Positions 1-7,003 of a DNA stretch of 64,000 bases are shown piece by piece. The DNA comes from CAYZTY01 sp964444665. GTDB taxonomy: Bacteria > Planctomycetota > Phycisphaerae > Sedimentisphaerales > CAYZTY01. Below the pieces are notes generated by a model. The model was not told the origin of the DNA, did no database searches, and saw only the letters and a program-made list of their open reading frames with translations. The stretch covers positions 1 to 64,000 of the forward strand of contig CAYUIE010000013.1 of assembly GCA_964444665.1 (NCBI GenBank), read 5' to 3'. A program made the translations under genes and the position numbers. The stretch's first letter is position 1. Every line of letters starts with the position of its first letter.

Positions 1-133
1 CGCGCAGTAGCAGCACAACCTCATCCCCCTGTTCGGAAGCACCGGGATTTAGTACGGCCGCCGCCGGAAAAGGTAGATCCAAAGGCGAAATGATAGGGTT
101 ATGCGGTGACCGCTCGAAAATTCTCGTTTTCAT
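1..133 (-). CDS. GH130 family glycoside phosphorylase/hydrolase, N-terminal fragment
   Basis: Only the first 44 codons are in the window; the gene runs off the left edge. The translation begins MKTRIFERSPHNPIISP, then LPFPAAAVLNPGA, then EVVLLLR. This is the usual opening of GH130 enzymes: a short basic start, NPI, DvPFPa, vfNPGA, and a first blade strand ending in LLR. GH130 members phosphorolyse or hydrolyse beta-mannosides, including mannosyl-glucose and mannosyl-GlcNAc. The ATG at 133 follows a good ribosome binding site (GAGGGA on the minus strand). The catalytic residues lie outside the window, so substrate cannot be predicted. Confidence 0.8.
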   Translation of the reverse strand, partial: MKTRIFERSPHNPIISPLDLPFPAAAVLNPGASEQGDEVVLLLR

Positions 134-285
134 AAATGTTCCCTCAAATATTAATAATACCATTTTCTCGCAGTGCACAAAAATGTATACGACGGTTGAA
201 TTATGCACAGATTATATTGTTTAATATTTGGAAAACAAGTGATTACGTTAATTTTCCTGTATGAATAAAACACTTATTGTGCTGC

Positions 286-320
286 CCCTTGGGGATGCAT
301 GCGCACTGCCCGGAGACTGC
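286..320 (+). repeat. Left copy of an imperfect direct repeat flanking the TIR/caspase pair
   Basis: The stretch reads CCCTTGGGGATGC, then a 4-bp variable core, then GCACTGCCCGGAG and CTGC. The copy at 2242-2275 differs at only about five positions, including one single-base indel. The central hexamer is GCATGC here and GCTAGC in the other copy, so both stay palindromic. The two copies bracket exactly the TIR-like gene, the caspase-like gene and the short third frame. Confidence 0.55.
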
Positions 321-392
321 GATGTTTTCGTATATCGTCGTTCGTATCTCGACAGTTGAAGGCGCGGTTTCGGCCGTGCCTCTTTTTTTGGA

Positions 393-476
393 CACGGACT
401 AAAGTAGACGCGGATTTACACAGATTGACACTGTTATCAATTAGCCACGAATACCTATGGCACAAGTAAACACGAA
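393..476 (+). repeat. Interspersed intergenic repeat (ACGGATTTACACAGATT / CACGAAT type)
   Basis: It contains ACGCGGATTTACACAGATTGACACTGTT followed by AGCCACGAATACC and AACACGAATGAATTT, broken here into parts. The same building blocks occur at 18238-18285 and 18391-18425. Repeats of this flavour are common between genes in planctomycete and other environmental genomes. No coding function is seen. Confidence 0.5.
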
Positions 477-692
477 TGAATTTAAGTGGATTAGTGAATT
501 TCACCTCAGGCGGACAAGTGGTGAATTAGTTAATTGGCAAAGAAAAGGGGAAATCATCAAAAAAACTTGCGGTTTTGTCGGGAATTTGTATAATTGGAAA
601 TCACAACAATCGGGGAAAACAACAGGGGAGAGAAAGTTAGCGTTAATATATTCTATGTAAATATGAACAGTTATATTTTAAGGAGTTTAGAA

Positions 693-1103
693 ATGGCAGA
701 TTCAAGAGCTTTTATTAGTTTTGATATCGATCACGATTCAGACGAAAAGGTGCTTTTTGCAGGGCAGGCAAAGAACTCAAAGACACCATTTACCATTGAA
801 GACTGGTCGGCAAAATCTTCAATGCCGCAGTCGCAATGGGAAGCAATTGTTAAAGAAAAAATCAATAAATGCAATATGGTTATCGTACTTGTTGGAAAAT
901 ACATGGCAAGTGCTACTGGCGTAGTTAAGGAAATCAAAATGGCTGACGACAAAGATGTTCCTACATTTGGCGTCTATGTCAGTGGGGCGGATACAAGTAG
1001 TAATTTGCCAATCGGATTACCGCGCAATCGGGTTATAAAATGGGATTGGGATTCAATTGCACGTGCAATTAAGCAAATGATGGAAGAAAAGAAAAATAGA
1101 TAG
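693..1103 (+). CDS. TIR-like (MTH538/ThsB-type) domain protein, candidate immune signalling NADase
   Basis: 136 residues, a single domain. It begins MADSRAFISFDIDHD, the first strand of MTH538-type TIR-like folds. A TIEDWS segment follows, then MVIVLVGKYM, then TGVVKEIKMA, where E80 sits where TIR NADases carry the catalytic Glu, then VPTFGVYV. MTH538-like TIR proteins include ThsB of Thoeris, which turns NAD into a cyclic ADP-ribose signal after phage sensing. I chose ATG 693 because AGGAG lies 8 bp upstream and the fold begins right there; an upstream ATG at 594 in the same frame has no ribosome site. The stop is 9 bp before the caspase-like gene, which has its own GGAGGT site, so the two are surely co-transcribed. 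Enzymatic activity is inferred, not shown. Confidence 0.8.
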   Translation: MADSRAFISFDIDHDSDEKVLFAGQAKNSKTPFTIEDWSAKSSMPQSQWEAIVKEKINKCNMVIVLVGKYMASATGVVKEIKMADDKDVPTFGVYVSGADTSSNLPIGLPRNRVIKWDWDSIARAIKQMMEEKKNR

Positions 1104-1112
1104 GAGGTAATC

Positions 1113-2060
1113 ATGAGAAAAGCACTTGTTGTAGGGATTAATAATTATTCTAATGCAACTCTGAATGGGTGCGTAAATGATGCCAATTCTATAGCAAATG
1201 TTTTAAGAGCACATGGTGATGGCTCTCCAAATTTCAGTGTTAGACTCTTAACATCCCCCAGTTCGACAATTGACAGAGCATCACTCAGGAAAAGTATCGA
1301 TACACTTTTTGCTGGTAAATGCGACATAGCTTTATTGTACTTTTCAGGTCATGGTTTTATTAAAAGCACAGGTGGTTACCTTGTTACAACTGACGCTAAG
1401 AAATATGATGAAGGCGTGTCAATGGATGAAATTTTAAATGTAGCCAACCAGTCTAAAGTCGAAAATAAGGTAATTGTTCTAGATTGTTGTCACTCTGGAG
1501 CTTTAGGTTCACCAAGCATAACAGGCAATACTATTGCGCAATTATCAGAAGGCTTGTCAGTTTTAACTGCCAGTAGAGATTCTGAATCAGCTATGGAAAT
1601 AAATGGCTCTGGTGTCTTTACTTCATTGGTTGTGGACGCACTTAAAGGCGGAGCATCAGATTTACGTGGAAATATTACACCTGGTTCAATATATGCCTAT
1701 GTTGATGAGGCCTTGGGAGCGTGGGAGCAACGGCCAATATTTAAAACAAATATTAGTCAGTTTGTTTCTTTAAGAAAAATAACTCCCCAAGTTCCCCTGG
1801 CAACTCTGAGAAAGTTGTGTGATTACTTTCTTGAACCAGAAGTTGAATATGCGCTGGATCAAGATTACGAAGATACGACAGGCTCTAAAGACAAAGTTAA
1901 GATTGCGATCTTTAAGGATCTCCAGAAATTTCAAAGTGTTGGATTGGTAATACCTGTAGGTGCAGAGTTTATGTATTTTGCAGCAATGAATTCAAAATCA
2001 TGTCGTCTAACAGCCCTTGGATATCAATACTGGCGTTTGGTCAAAGAGAAGAAAATTTAA
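1113..2060 (+). CDS. Caspase-like (C14/metacaspase) protease with C-terminal winged-helix-like domain
   Basis: 315 residues. The N-terminal domain (about 1-215) is a caspase fold: KALVVGINNY opens it, LLYFSGHG carries the catalytic His (H80), and VLDCCHSG carries the catalytic Cys (C126). Next come LTASRDSESAME and GVFTSLVVDAL, which match the later core of bacterial caspase homologues. Residues about 225-315 form a separate domain ending LTALGYQYWRLV, resembling small winged-helix modules attached to defence effectors. No signal peptide is present, so it acts in the cytoplasm. The partner is the TIR-like protein encoded 9 bp upstream. By analogy with TIR/caspase Thoeris, the TIR product would make a nucleotide signal that unleashes this protease and kills the infected cell. 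Whether the C-terminal domain senses that signal is my inference. Confidence 0.85.
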   Translation: MRKALVVGINNYSNATLNGCVNDANSIANVLRAHGDGSPNFSVRLLTSPSSTIDRASLRKSIDTLFAGKCDIALLYFSGHGFIKSTGGYLVTTDAKKYDEGVSMDEILNVANQSKVENKVIVLDCCHSGALGSPSITGNTIAQLSEGLSVLTASRDSESAMEINGSGVFTSLVVDALKGGASDLRGNITPGSIYAYVDEALGAWEQRPIFKTNISQFVSLRKITPQVPLATLRKLCDYFLEPEVEYALDQDYEDTTGSKDKVKIAIFKDLQKFQSVGLVIPVGAEFMYFAAMNSKSCRLTALGYQYWRLVKEKKI

Positions 2061-2117
2061 TCATTATTCCGTAAACACTAAATTTAAAATGCATAATAGA
2101 AACTGGGAGGTCAGTTA

Positions 2118-2222
2118 ATGAGTGACAGTGTATTTATTATTCATGGGCGTATCTGGCGTGACAAGTCTATCAAGACACAACACGAAAGGGGTATGATTAA
2201 TCTTCCAAACGAATTATCCTGA
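2118..2222 (+). pseudogene. Short third frame after the caspase gene, possible remnant of a TIR-like/nucleotide-binding protein
   Basis: A 34-codon frame starts at ATG 2118 behind a strong GGGAGG site and reads MSDSVFIIHGRIWRDKS before stopping. The opening SVFIIHG is like the first strand of TIR-like predicted nucleotide-binding proteins (VFIVHGHD type), but the rest of such a domain is missing and the following DNA is repeat material. I read it as the 5' stub of a third gene of the module, cut by the repeat at 2242. It could also be a genuine micropeptide. Confidence 0.4.
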
Positions 2223-2241
2223 ACTGAATTTTTGCCGATAT

Positions 2242-2275
2242 CCCTAGGGGATGCTAGCGCACTGCCGGAGGCCGC
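2242..2275 (+). repeat. Right copy of the imperfect direct repeat flanking the TIR/caspase pair
   Basis: It reads CCCTAGGGGATGC, then GCTAGC overlapping the core, then GCACTGCCGGAG. It pairs with 286-320. It begins 19 bp after the stop of the truncated third frame, so it may mark the breakpoint of that gene. Either copy could be an integration footprint or simply one family of interspersed palindromic repeat. Confidence 0.55.
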
Positions 2276-2545
2276 CCCAAGGTTAGATGAAAACTAATAC
2301 ATCTAACGGGGCAGGCGACAAGGAAATATAATATTGATTTCGCATCCGGAAGCCGCGATGAGATTCATCATTTATTACGCAGGCCCTTAAGGGCGAAGTT
2401 AAAAACAAATTCGAACTGACGGATGCGAAAAGCAACACAGAAAAAAGGATATCCGAATCTGCCTACGCTAAAGCTATGGCGGGACAGGCCGCAGGCAGCG
2501 GCGGGTAAAGTAATTGGTAATACGGTGATGGCGGTGGTGAAAGCG

Positions 2546-2608
2546 TGATTTGTCATAGATTAAGCTTGATTTGTAACGGATTAAGTGGTATCTGTCATAG
2601 ATAAGGCG
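2546..2608 (+). repeat. Three degenerate 21-bp tandem repeats (TGATTTGTNNNNGATTAAG)
   Basis: Successive units begin TGATTTGTCATAGATTAAG, TGATTTGTAACGGATTAAG and GTATCTGTCATAGATAAGG. Two more decayed units lie on the other side of the GIY-YIG gene (3043-3084), so the array brackets that gene. Confidence 0.55.
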
Positions 2609-2719
2609 TGCAATTGGGCATTAGAGAAAAAAACAGCCCAGCGGCTTAAAAAGTTTTAAAAATAGGATAAAGAGAGTAAGTAGCAAAAAGTAAAAGTTAA
2701 TTTAGTGAAAGGAACAAAA

Positions 2720-2998
2720 ATGGCAAAGAAAACGGTCAACAATAACAAAACAAGTATCAGCAAACTTCCCAACGACAAACCTGCCGTGTACAAGATCAAA
2801 ACGAAAGGCGGTAATGTCAATTATGTGGGAGTAGCAAAAAAAGGGCGTGTGCAGGAGAGGATTGAAGAACACTTGCCGGGTGGAAAAGATTTTGTTCCCG
2901 GAGCAAAGGTCCAAATCGAACAGTTTGGCAGTATTGCTGAGGCTAGAAAGAAAGAAACAGCAGCAATCGAGAGTATTCGACCAAAACATAACAAGTAA
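2720..2998 (+). CDS. Small GIY-YIG-like domain protein
   Basis: 92 residues. After a basic lead (MAKKTVNNNK) it reads KPAVYKIKT, NYVGVA, RVQERIEEHL and a closing ARKKETAAIESIRPKHNK. The pattern PxVYxI - YVGxA - R...H - E...I...P..N fits a minimal GIY-YIG nuclease fold, with the first motif degenerate (VYK instead of GIY). Family members cut DNA, and some are stand-alone proteins of unknown role. ATG 2720 is used because AAAGGAAC lies just upstream; an in-frame GTG at 2705 would overlap that site. It stands alone between decayed 21-bp repeats. Nuclease activity is uncertain given the altered first motif. Confidence 0.7.
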   Translation: MAKKTVNNNKTSISKLPNDKPAVYKIKTKGGNVNYVGVAKKGRVQERIEEHLPGGKDFVPGAKVQIEQFGSIAEARKKETAAIESIRPKHNK

Positions 2999-3477
2999 GG
3001 ATAATAGGTTGTATGCATGCTTAATCCTTGACAAAGTCAGCGTGATTTGCCGTGGATAAAGGGTGATTTGTTAAAGTTTAGGGAATTGGAAGAAACCCTT
3101 GGCGATGATTCTCTCGGCTACTTCGGCTAAGCTCAGTGCAGACAGCAAATCAATTGATTATCGATTATTGATGACTTTGTGATGGCGTCGCCGTTTCGGC
3201 GACGGCTAAACGGGTCCCGACAGTGCCGGGACTCAAAAAGAAACAACATCAAGAAACCCCCTGCAATCCTTCGACAAGCTCAGGACAGGCAGTATAGAAA
3301 AAGTAAAAAGTTAAAATGTAAAAAGCAAAATTACAATTCAAAATTCAAAACTTCAGTGTCATAGCGATAATTCCTTACCTAAACAAAATAAGAACGTTAT
3401 ATTGAAAATACTTTCTGGTGGGGAGGGGTTTGTGTAAAATCAGGAGGATTGAAACTAATGCAATAAGGAGGCTGGAA
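2999..3477. other. Non-coding stretch with several short repeats
   Basis: No supported gene. It holds the decayed TGATTTG units (3043-3084), a perfect hairpin GTCGCCG-TTT-CGGCGAC (3187-3203), a copy of the CTCAGGACAGGC-type repeat (3268-3290) and an A-rich AAAGTAAAAAGTTAAAATG stretch (3300-3350) of a kind often found between genes in such genomes. Confidence 0.5.
3268..3290 (+). repeat. CTCAGGACAGGC-type interspersed repeat, copy 1
   Basis: CCTTCGAC, a short variable core, then CTCAGGACAGGC. Two further copies lie at 17502-17525 (inside murG) and 18327-18350. They differ only in the 3-4 bases between the constant ends. Confidence 0.6.
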
Positions 3478-3915
3478 ATGCAATAAGCAACTGGCAAAGC
3501 GGGCAGGATAATCGCGGCGAGGCTGTTCGAAGGAGAAGATATCTATGAGTGCATCGAACAAATCGCTAAAGAACAAAATGTAAGAAACGCAGCGGTCTTC
3601 CTGACCGGCGGATTTCGCCAGGCAAATGTTGTGGTCGGGCCTAAAGAAGAAGAACCAAAAATCGTGGGCAATTTCAAACAGTTCGACGGGCCGGGCGAAG
3701 CGCTCGGCGTGGGGACAATCTACTGCGATGATGAAGGACCAAAGCTGCATATTCATACGGCCATCGGTAAAGGCGAAGAGACCATTGTCGGATGCCCACG
3801 CGGCGGAGCAAAAACATTCCTGATTCTCGAGGTGACGATAATCGAATTCGAAGGAATAGACGCAGAAAGAAAGCCGGATGAAAAGACTGGACTTAGACTG
3901 CTGCAATTCGAGTAA
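3478..3915 (+). pseudogene. PPC-domain (DUF296) protein gene with a stop at codon 3
   Basis: Read in frame from 3487, the 142 codons give KAGRIIAARLFEGEDIYECIEQ, then AAVFLTGGFRQANVVVGP, LGVGTIYCDDEG, LHIHTAIGKG, TIVGCPRGGA and LILEVTIIEFEG. This is a full-length PPC/DUF296 domain, a DNA-binding-linked or metal-binding fold found in bacteria and archaea. The only ATG with a good site (AAGGAGG, ATG 3478) is followed by CAA and then TAA, so translation would stop after two residues. No other convincing start exists in frame (only CTG 3523). The domain itself shows no other lesion, so the break is recent, or an unusual start is used. Confidence 0.65.
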
Positions 3916-3953
3916 ATAATTTATTATTTACGATTTTCGAATTAAGATTTTCC

Positions 3954-3971
3954 CCTGCCGCTCGCGGCAGG
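3954..3971 (+). terminator. Hairpin CCTGCCG-CTCG-CGGCAGG after the PPC-domain frame
   Basis: A perfect 7-bp GC-rich stem with a 4-nt loop lies 38 bp after the PPC-domain stop. There is no T tract behind it, so it may be a palindromic repeat rather than a true intrinsic terminator. Confidence 0.4.
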
Positions 3972-3989
3972 ATTAAGCAAACGACACGC

Positions 3990-4018
3990 TTGACAATTTG
4001 GTTTTGGGCGGTTAACTT
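3990..4018 (+). promoter_or_regulatory. Sigma-70-type promoter for trpS
   Basis: TTGACA (3990-3995), a 17-bp spacer, then TAACTT (4013-4018), about 50 bp before the trpS start. The -35 box is perfect, the -10 box is moderate. Confidence 0.5.
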
Positions 4019-4068
4019 TATAGCTCTGGAGCCGGTTAAATTGTCGTTTTTTGGCAAAGGGATTAGAA

Positions 4069-5034
4069 TTGAGGATTCTTTCGGGAATACAGCCTTCGGG
4101 CAGATTGCATATAGGCAATTATTTCGGCGCGATGCGCCAGCACCTGCAGCTTCAGGCTGAAAACGAATGCTTTTACTTCATTTGTGACTATCATGCCCTT
4201 ACAAGCTCGCCGGAACCAAAGGAGCTTCGCCAGTTCGTCCTCAGCGCCACGATGGATTATCTGGCTTTGGGGCTGGATACCGAAAAGACGGTTTTCTGGC
4301 GTCAATCGGATGTGCCGGAGGTTACGGAACTATCCTGGATACTTTCCTGCCTGACGCCGATGGGCCTGCTGCAGCGATGCACGAGTTATAAGGACAAGGT
4401 CGCCCAGGGGTTAAGTCCTAATCACGGCTTGTTTGCATATCCCGTTCTGCAGGCGGCCGACATTTTGATTTTTATTAGTGATTTGGTGCCCGTCGGGGCG
4501 GACCAGAAACAGCATATCGAGGTTACGCGCGATATTGCCGGCTATTTCAACAATACATACGGCGAGGTCTTCACGATTCCGAAAGAGCATATTCTTCAGG
4601 AAGTCGCCGTTGTGCCCGGCGTCGACGGGCGAAAGATGAGTAAAAGCTACGAGAACACCATCGAGATATTCGAGCCTGAAGAGGTTGTTAGAAAAAAGAT
4701 TATGAGTATCGTTACGGATTCGACGCCGATAGAGCAGCCCAAAGAGCCGGAAAAGTGCAACATATTTGCACTGCTTAAGCTGGTTGCCGGGCCGGACGAG
4801 CTGGCTGAGTGGGAGGGTAAATACAGAAACGGCGGGCTGGCCTATGGAGCGGTGAAAAAAAGACTTGCTGAATTACTGATAGAATACTTCGGTCCTTATC
4901 GTGAGAAAAGAGCTGGGCTTGAAAAAGATGCTGAGTATGTCAATAAAGTCCTCGCCGACGGTGCCGAGCGCGCGAGGACCGTGGCCCGGCAGACCCTGGA
5001 CCGGGTGAGAAAGATAGCCGGTTTAGGGAAATAG
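4069..5034 (+). CDS. trpS: Tryptophanyl-tRNA synthetase
   Basis: Charges tRNA-Trp with tryptophan in the cytoplasm. About 321 residues, normal for the bacterial enzyme. Class I signatures are clear: LSGIQPSGRLHIGN near the start (HIGH-type motif) and GRKMSKS with KMSKS at residues 189-193. FAYPVLQAADILIF and VPVGADQKQHIE also match the family core. I use TTG 4069, which is preceded by AAAGGGA; an in-frame TTG at 4051 would add six residues but has no ribosome site. A promoter lies at 3990-4018. The gene heads a probable operon with the DUF2007 gene and scpA. Confidence 0.95.
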   Translation: MRILSGIQPSGRLHIGNYFGAMRQHLQLQAENECFYFICDYHALTSSPEPKELRQFVLSATMDYLALGLDTEKTVFWRQSDVPEVTELSWILSCLTPMGLLQRCTSYKDKVAQGLSPNHGLFAYPVLQAADILIFISDLVPVGADQKQHIEVTRDIAGYFNNTYGEVFTIPKEHILQEVAVVPGVDGRKMSKSYENTIEIFEPEEVVRKKIMSIVTDSTPIEQPKEPEKCNIFALLKLVAGPDELAEWEGKYRNGGLAYGAVKKRLAELLIEYFGPYREKRAGLEKDAEYVNKVLADGAERARTVARQTLDRVRKIAGLGK

Positions 5035-5053
5035 AAGTGCACAGGAGAAAGAA

Positions 5054-5266
5054 TTGGAAGATAAAGTTGTTACGGTGGCCAGGTTCTCCGATAGTGTGGA
5101 TGCACATCTGGCTCAGATGCGCCTCGATTCGAACGGGATAGAGTCGGTTATTGTGGGTGAAGAATCTGCAAGTACGTTTTCCCTTCCTCAGCTTGCATTT
5201 ATAGAGCTTCGTGTGGCCGGTGAGCAGGCCGACGAAGCAGTGAAGATTCTGGAAACAGAACAGTAG
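5054..5266 (+). CDS. DUF2007 family small protein (putative signal-transducing domain)
   Basis: 70 residues. It reads VTVARFSDSVDAHLAQMRLDSNGIES, then VIVGEE and ELRVAGEQADEAVKILE, the pattern of DUF2007 (PF09413): a short ferredoxin-like fold with one alpha helix bearing AHLaqmrLes.GI. The role of the family is unknown; related domains may bind regulatory ligands. The TTG start is preceded by AGGAGA. It sits 20 bp after trpS and 8 bp before scpA, so the three are co-transcribed. Confidence 0.8.
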   Translation: MEDKVVTVARFSDSVDAHLAQMRLDSNGIESVIVGEESASTFSLPQLAFIELRVAGEQADEAVKILETEQ

Positions 5267-5274
5267 GATAAAAG

Positions 5275-6189
5275 TTGCCTGATTATCGTGTAAATCTCGA
5301 GGTGTTTGCCGGTCCGCTCGACCTGCTTTTGTATCTCGTTCGCAGGGATGAGATAGATATATATGATATACCCATCGCCCATATCACCGAGCAATATCTG
5401 AAGTATATTGAAATTCTTAAACAACTTGATATCGAGCTGGCGGGCGACTTTATGGTAATGGCGGCGACGCTGATGGAAATTAAGTCGGCTATGCTGCTGC
5501 CGAGCACCGAGTCTGAAGGGATTGAGGGCGAAGCGGAGCTCGATCCGCGGGCCGAGCTTATTCGTCAACTGCTGGAGTACAAGAAATTCAAGGATGCGGC
5601 AAATCTGCTTGACGCCGCGGCGGCGCACCAAAGCGAGCGCTTCGGCCGGGGCGCCAACATCGTCGAAAGGCTTGAGGCACAGGAGGAGCCGCAAGTCGAC
5701 ATCGACCAGATTAGTATCTGGAATCTGTTGGAGGCCTTCGATTCGGTTCTCAAGGCTACCGGCAGTATGCAGGCCGTAAGGTACATCAAGGACGATACGC
5801 CTATTGACCTGTACCAGATTGAAATACTGCACCGTCTGCAGAGTGACGGACCTATGCCGTTCGAGCGAATTTTTGAAGGCAGAGACAATCGGCTGGTACT
5901 TATTGGATTGTTTTTGGCAGTTTTGGAACTTGTGAGGGAGAAACTGATCTCGGCGGAACAGCACGACCATTTCGATTCGATTTATCTGCGTGCCCTGACG
6001 AAAGAGGCTCCGGAGAAAATTGTCAAGCGAGCCATTGCTCAAACTGAAGGCTTAAGCGAACAAGACCAATCCCCTCGAGTCCGGCAGGCCCCAATACCTA
6101 TCAGGGAGATAGGGCCGAAAGCCGAGAAATCAAAGAAGAAGGAAAAAAAATCTCAGAATATCGAATCGGCCAAGGAAGAGAAGATTTAG
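5275..6189 (+). CDS. scpA: Segregation and condensation protein A
   Basis: The kleisin subunit of the bacterial SMC-ScpAB condensin, which bridges SMC heads and compacts and segregates the nucleoid. The N-terminal 100 residues carry the hallmark FAGPLDLLLYLVRRDEIDIYDI and ITEQYLKYIE, followed by FMVMAATLMEIKSAMLLP. The C-terminal winged-helix part around residues 185-255 (DGPMPFERIFEGR, LVLIGLFLAVLELV) is intact. At 304 residues it is longer than usual because of a lysine-rich tail (KKKEKKSQN) of about 45 residues. Start is TTG behind AGGAT. scpB is not in the window; trpS-scpA proximity is common in bacteria. Confidence 0.92.
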   Translation: MPDYRVNLEVFAGPLDLLLYLVRRDEIDIYDIPIAHITEQYLKYIEILKQLDIELAGDFMVMAATLMEIKSAMLLPSTESEGIEGEAELDPRAELIRQLLEYKKFKDAANLLDAAAAHQSERFGRGANIVERLEAQEEPQVDIDQISIWNLLEAFDSVLKATGSMQAVRYIKDDTPIDLYQIEILHRLQSDGPMPFERIFEGRDNRLVLIGLFLAVLELVREKLISAEQHDHFDSIYLRALTKEAPEKIVKRAIAQTEGLSEQDQSPRVRQAPIPIREIGPKAEKSKKKEKKSQNIESAKEEKI

Positions 6190-6300
6190 TAGTATCATCT
6201 CAAGGAAATTAAGTAAGCTTTTAACTTCTAACTGCAAAAATTCATTAACATCGGTTTGGGCTATTGGAAATTTATGTTCTGTAGAAATGTTGAAAAAAAG

Positions 6301-6383
6301 GTCATTCTGAACGAAGCAAAACGAAGTGAAGAATCTACCCCGACAGGTCGGGAAGCGAGATTCTTCGCCGCGCTCGGAATGAC
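6301..6383 (+). repeat. Palindromic interspersed element (GTCATTCTGA ... GGAATGAC)
   Basis: An 83-bp element with inverted ends GTCATTC/GAATGAC and an inner inverted pair GAAGAATCT / AGATTCTTC. Non-coding elements of this build recur in many environmental bacterial genomes and look like non-autonomous mobile repeats. It lies between scpA and the thioredoxin promoter. Confidence 0.7.
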
Positions 6384-6419
6384 AATATTATGTTTTCTAC
6401 AGAGCAGAAAATTTATTAT

Positions 6420-6447
6420 TTGACAAGGCCGGGCCGTATGATAGAAT
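6420..6447 (+). promoter_or_regulatory. Sigma-70-type promoter for thioredoxin
   Basis: TTGACA (6420-6425), a 16-bp spacer, TAGAAT (6442-6447), 37 bp before the thioredoxin start. Confidence 0.5.
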
Positions 6448-6484
6448 TCCGTAGTCCAAAAGGATATATTTGAAGGGGAAAACA

Positions 6485-6811
6485 ATGTCCGCTAATGTGA
6501 CAGAGTTAAGTGATGTGGAATTTGACCATGTTGTTCATAATTCCGAAGTGCCCGTAGTGGTTGATTTTTGGGCTCCCTGGTGCGGCCCATGCAAGATGAT
6601 TGGCCCTATTATGCGAGAGATAGCGATCGAATACGCCGAGAAGGCGAAAATATGCAGAATCAATACCGATGACCACCGCGAAGCAGCTATAGAGTTTGAC
6701 ATAAACGCGATACCGACGGTAATCCTGTTCAAGAACGGACAAATCGAGAAAAAATGGGTCGGAGTTACAAGCAAAAAAGATATCACCAGGGAGATTGACC
6801 AATTGTTGTGA
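6485..6811 (+). CDS. trxA: Thioredoxin
   Basis: A 108-residue single-domain disulfide reductase of the cytoplasm. The active site VDFWAPWCGPCKM is intact, with W32-C33-G34-P35-C36, and the cis-proline loop IPTVILF follows at the usual distance. There is no signal peptide, so it is the cytoplasmic type. ATG 6485 is preceded by GAAGGGGA; an in-frame TTG at 6470 overlaps that site and is less likely. It has its own promoter and stands as a single gene. Confidence 0.93.
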   Translation: MSANVTELSDVEFDHVVHNSEVPVVVDFWAPWCGPCKMIGPIMREIAIEYAEKAKICRINTDDHREAAIEFDINAIPTVILFKNGQIEKKWVGVTSKKDITREIDQLL

Positions 6812-6930
6812 CGGGAAACTTTCCCAACCGAGGTTGTTATGTGAATTTATGAGTAGTGTGCCTTCCTGGCCTGTCACGCATTATCACTTACCACTTACGC
6901 TTCTGTGCTTTAGAGCATTGTTTTTGGCCG

Positions 6931-6959
6931 TTGACTGGGCCGGCCTTTTAGACTATCTT
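6931..6959 (+). promoter_or_regulatory. Sigma-70-type promoter for aspS
   Basis: TTGACT (6931-6936), a 17-bp spacer, TATCTT (6954-6959), 44 bp before the aspS ATG. Confidence 0.5.
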
Positions 6960-7003
6960 TTATCAGCTATTATCCACAATGAGTATTTGTTGAGAATTTT
7001 AAA

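Larger units (their letters stand above)
134..692. other. Non-coding stretch with interspersed repeats before the TIR-like gene
   Basis: I find no supported gene in these 559 bases; the short open frames here have no ribosome binding site or recognisable product. It holds one copy of a roughly 34-bp repeat (286-320) that recurs after the caspase-like gene. It also holds a stretch (393-476) of the ACGGATTTACACAGATT / CACGAAT type seen again downstream of murG. The region becomes AT-rich towards the TIR-like gene. Confidence 0.6.
2223..2704. other. Non-coding, repeat-rich stretch between the TIR/caspase module and the GIY-YIG gene
   Basis: I see no gene here. It contains the second module-flanking repeat (2242-2275), a GCCTACGCTAAAGCTATGGCG / GGGACAGG type repeat near 2461-2485, and the 21-bp degenerate tandem repeats at 2546-2608. 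Short A-rich stretches precede the next gene. Confidence 0.5.

Noticed and set aside
594..692. Longer N-terminus for the TIR-like protein starting at ATG 594
   Set aside because: No ribosome site, and the added 33 residues are not part of the fold; ATG 693 has AGGAG and starts right at strand 1.
3397..3906. 169-codon minus-strand open frame
   Set aside because: Antisense to the PPC-domain frame, which has clear family motifs; the minus frame has none.
5188..6042. 284-codon minus-strand open frame
   Set aside because: It is antisense to scpA over nearly its whole length, has no recognisable motif, and scpA is unmistakable.
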